In this document: positions 63,547-64,000 of the stretch, piece after piece | Layout of the letters: every line of letters begins with the position of its first letter | Position numbering within the stretch: the stretch's first letter is position 1 | Source of the DNA: Rhizophagus clarus | Taxonomy: Eukaryota; Glomeromycota; Glomeromycetes; Glomerales; Glomeraceae | Direction of reading: 5' to 3' | DNA length: 64,000 bases | NCBI GenBank assembly: GCA_015698045.1 | Contig: BLAL01000184.1 | Coordinates: 248,001 to 312,000 of the forward strand | Notes under the pieces: generated by a model | The model's input: the letters and a program-made list of their open reading frames with translations, nothing else | The model's database searches: none | What the model was told of the DNA's origin: nothing | Made by a program: the position numbers and the translations under genes

Positions 63547-64000
63547 ATGAAAGAGCAAATTCTCGAGCAAGCCCCACGAAGAATGTAAGTGTAAGTGATC
63601 TGTTGAGTTTATATTTTGTATAATAAATTCTAAACTGTATATACATGTACATGTATATATTATATATTATATATTTTTTTTTTATTTTATTCGTCAGTAA
63701 ACATATTCAATTTAGTGTTCTTTCTCCTCAAGAAATCGTCAAAAATGCTCAGTTAGCGATCACGCATCGCGATCTTTTTAACGATAATCGTAAACCCATG
63801 GAGAATGGCGTTCTCGATACGCGATTGGTATGTTTCAACCTTCAATCAATATGATTTTAGTCGTTAATTTATCTAATCTTTGTTTGATATCTCACCTAAA
63901 CTTTTTAACTGACACTAAAAGGTAAAATGTTTATAGGGAACATCGGATCATGACACGTTGTGTCAAACTTGTGGAGAGAAGATGGCTCAATGTATCGGTC
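63547..64000 (+). CDS. RPO31: RNA polymerase III largest subunit RPC1, N-terminal part (runs off window)
   Basis: Three exons are visible (63547-63584, 63698-63827, 63937-64000 and beyond). The joined start is MKEQILEQAPRR, then IKHIQFSVLSPQEIVKNAQ, LFNDNRKPMENGVLDTRLGTSDHD, and the first part of the clamp zinc site CQTCGEKMAQC. GVLDxRxGTSxxDxxCxTC is characteristic of RPC1 and separates it from the Pol I and Pol II largest subunits. The rest of the gene (over 1300 residues in the family) lies to the right of the window. Confidence 0.9.

Overview
This 64 kb window is eukaryotic nuclear DNA from a fungus. It is very AT-rich. Its genes carry many short GT..AG introns (commonly 60-110 bp) and single-copy housekeeping proteins of fungal type. 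The mixture of a frequency (FRQ) clock homologue, a CEP120-like centriolar protein, non-LTR retrotransposons with a YMDD reverse transcriptase, RNase H and zinc knuckle, and long decayed AT-rich spacers fits an arbuscular mycorrhizal fungus (Glomeromycotina, Rhizophagus-like). The species assignment is inference.

Layout. 1-13.2 kb is accessory sequence. It holds the last exon of an acidic repeat protein, a ~210-bp tandem array resembling intron 3' ends, A/T satellite blocks, a 5'-truncated LINE inserted between perfect 16-bp target-site duplications, a decayed ORF1-like gene, a small TA-flanked MITE, and a minus-strand array of micro-exon/hairpin-intron modules interrupted by a hAT-like MITE. 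13.8-39.4 kb is gene-dense: La (LHP1), ALKBH7-like dioxygenase, SNF1/AMPK, METTL18/HPM1 methyltransferase, ribosomal protein eL18, proteasome beta-7 (PRE4), a CEP120-like protein, HAS1 helicase, PHO85 CDK, LSM3, an MTM1/SLC25A39-40 carrier, TRP4 and an AIG2-like cyclotransferase. The first ten of these strictly alternate in strand, giving five consecutive head-to-head pairs. 39.4-43.2 kb is an extremely AT-rich decayed spacer. 43.2-64 kb carries a Myb/SANT protein, an intronless tyrosine phosphatase, the FRQ homologue, CSTF1, a C2H2 transcription factor with a very long gene-free upstream region, proteasome beta-2 (PUP1), and the first exons of RNA polymerase III subunit RPC1.

For the multi-exon genes, exon joins were worked out by hand from splice sites, reading phase and family similarity. 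For every complete multi-exon gene the summed exons are a multiple of three. Functions fall in RNA processing (La, HAS1, LSM3, CSTF1, RPC1), protein turnover and translation (PRE4, PUP1, eL18, METTL18), nutrient and stress signalling (SNF1, PHO85, PTP, C2H2 factor) and timekeeping (FRQ). They are neighbours rather than one pathway. The most unusual signal is a recurrent intron design in which a hairpin starts at the presumed branch point (TAAC) and ends just before the T-tract and AG. It is seen in two separate places (11.4-13.2 kb and the TRP4 leader at 37.2-37.4 kb). I recognised no tRNA, rRNA or CRISPR.
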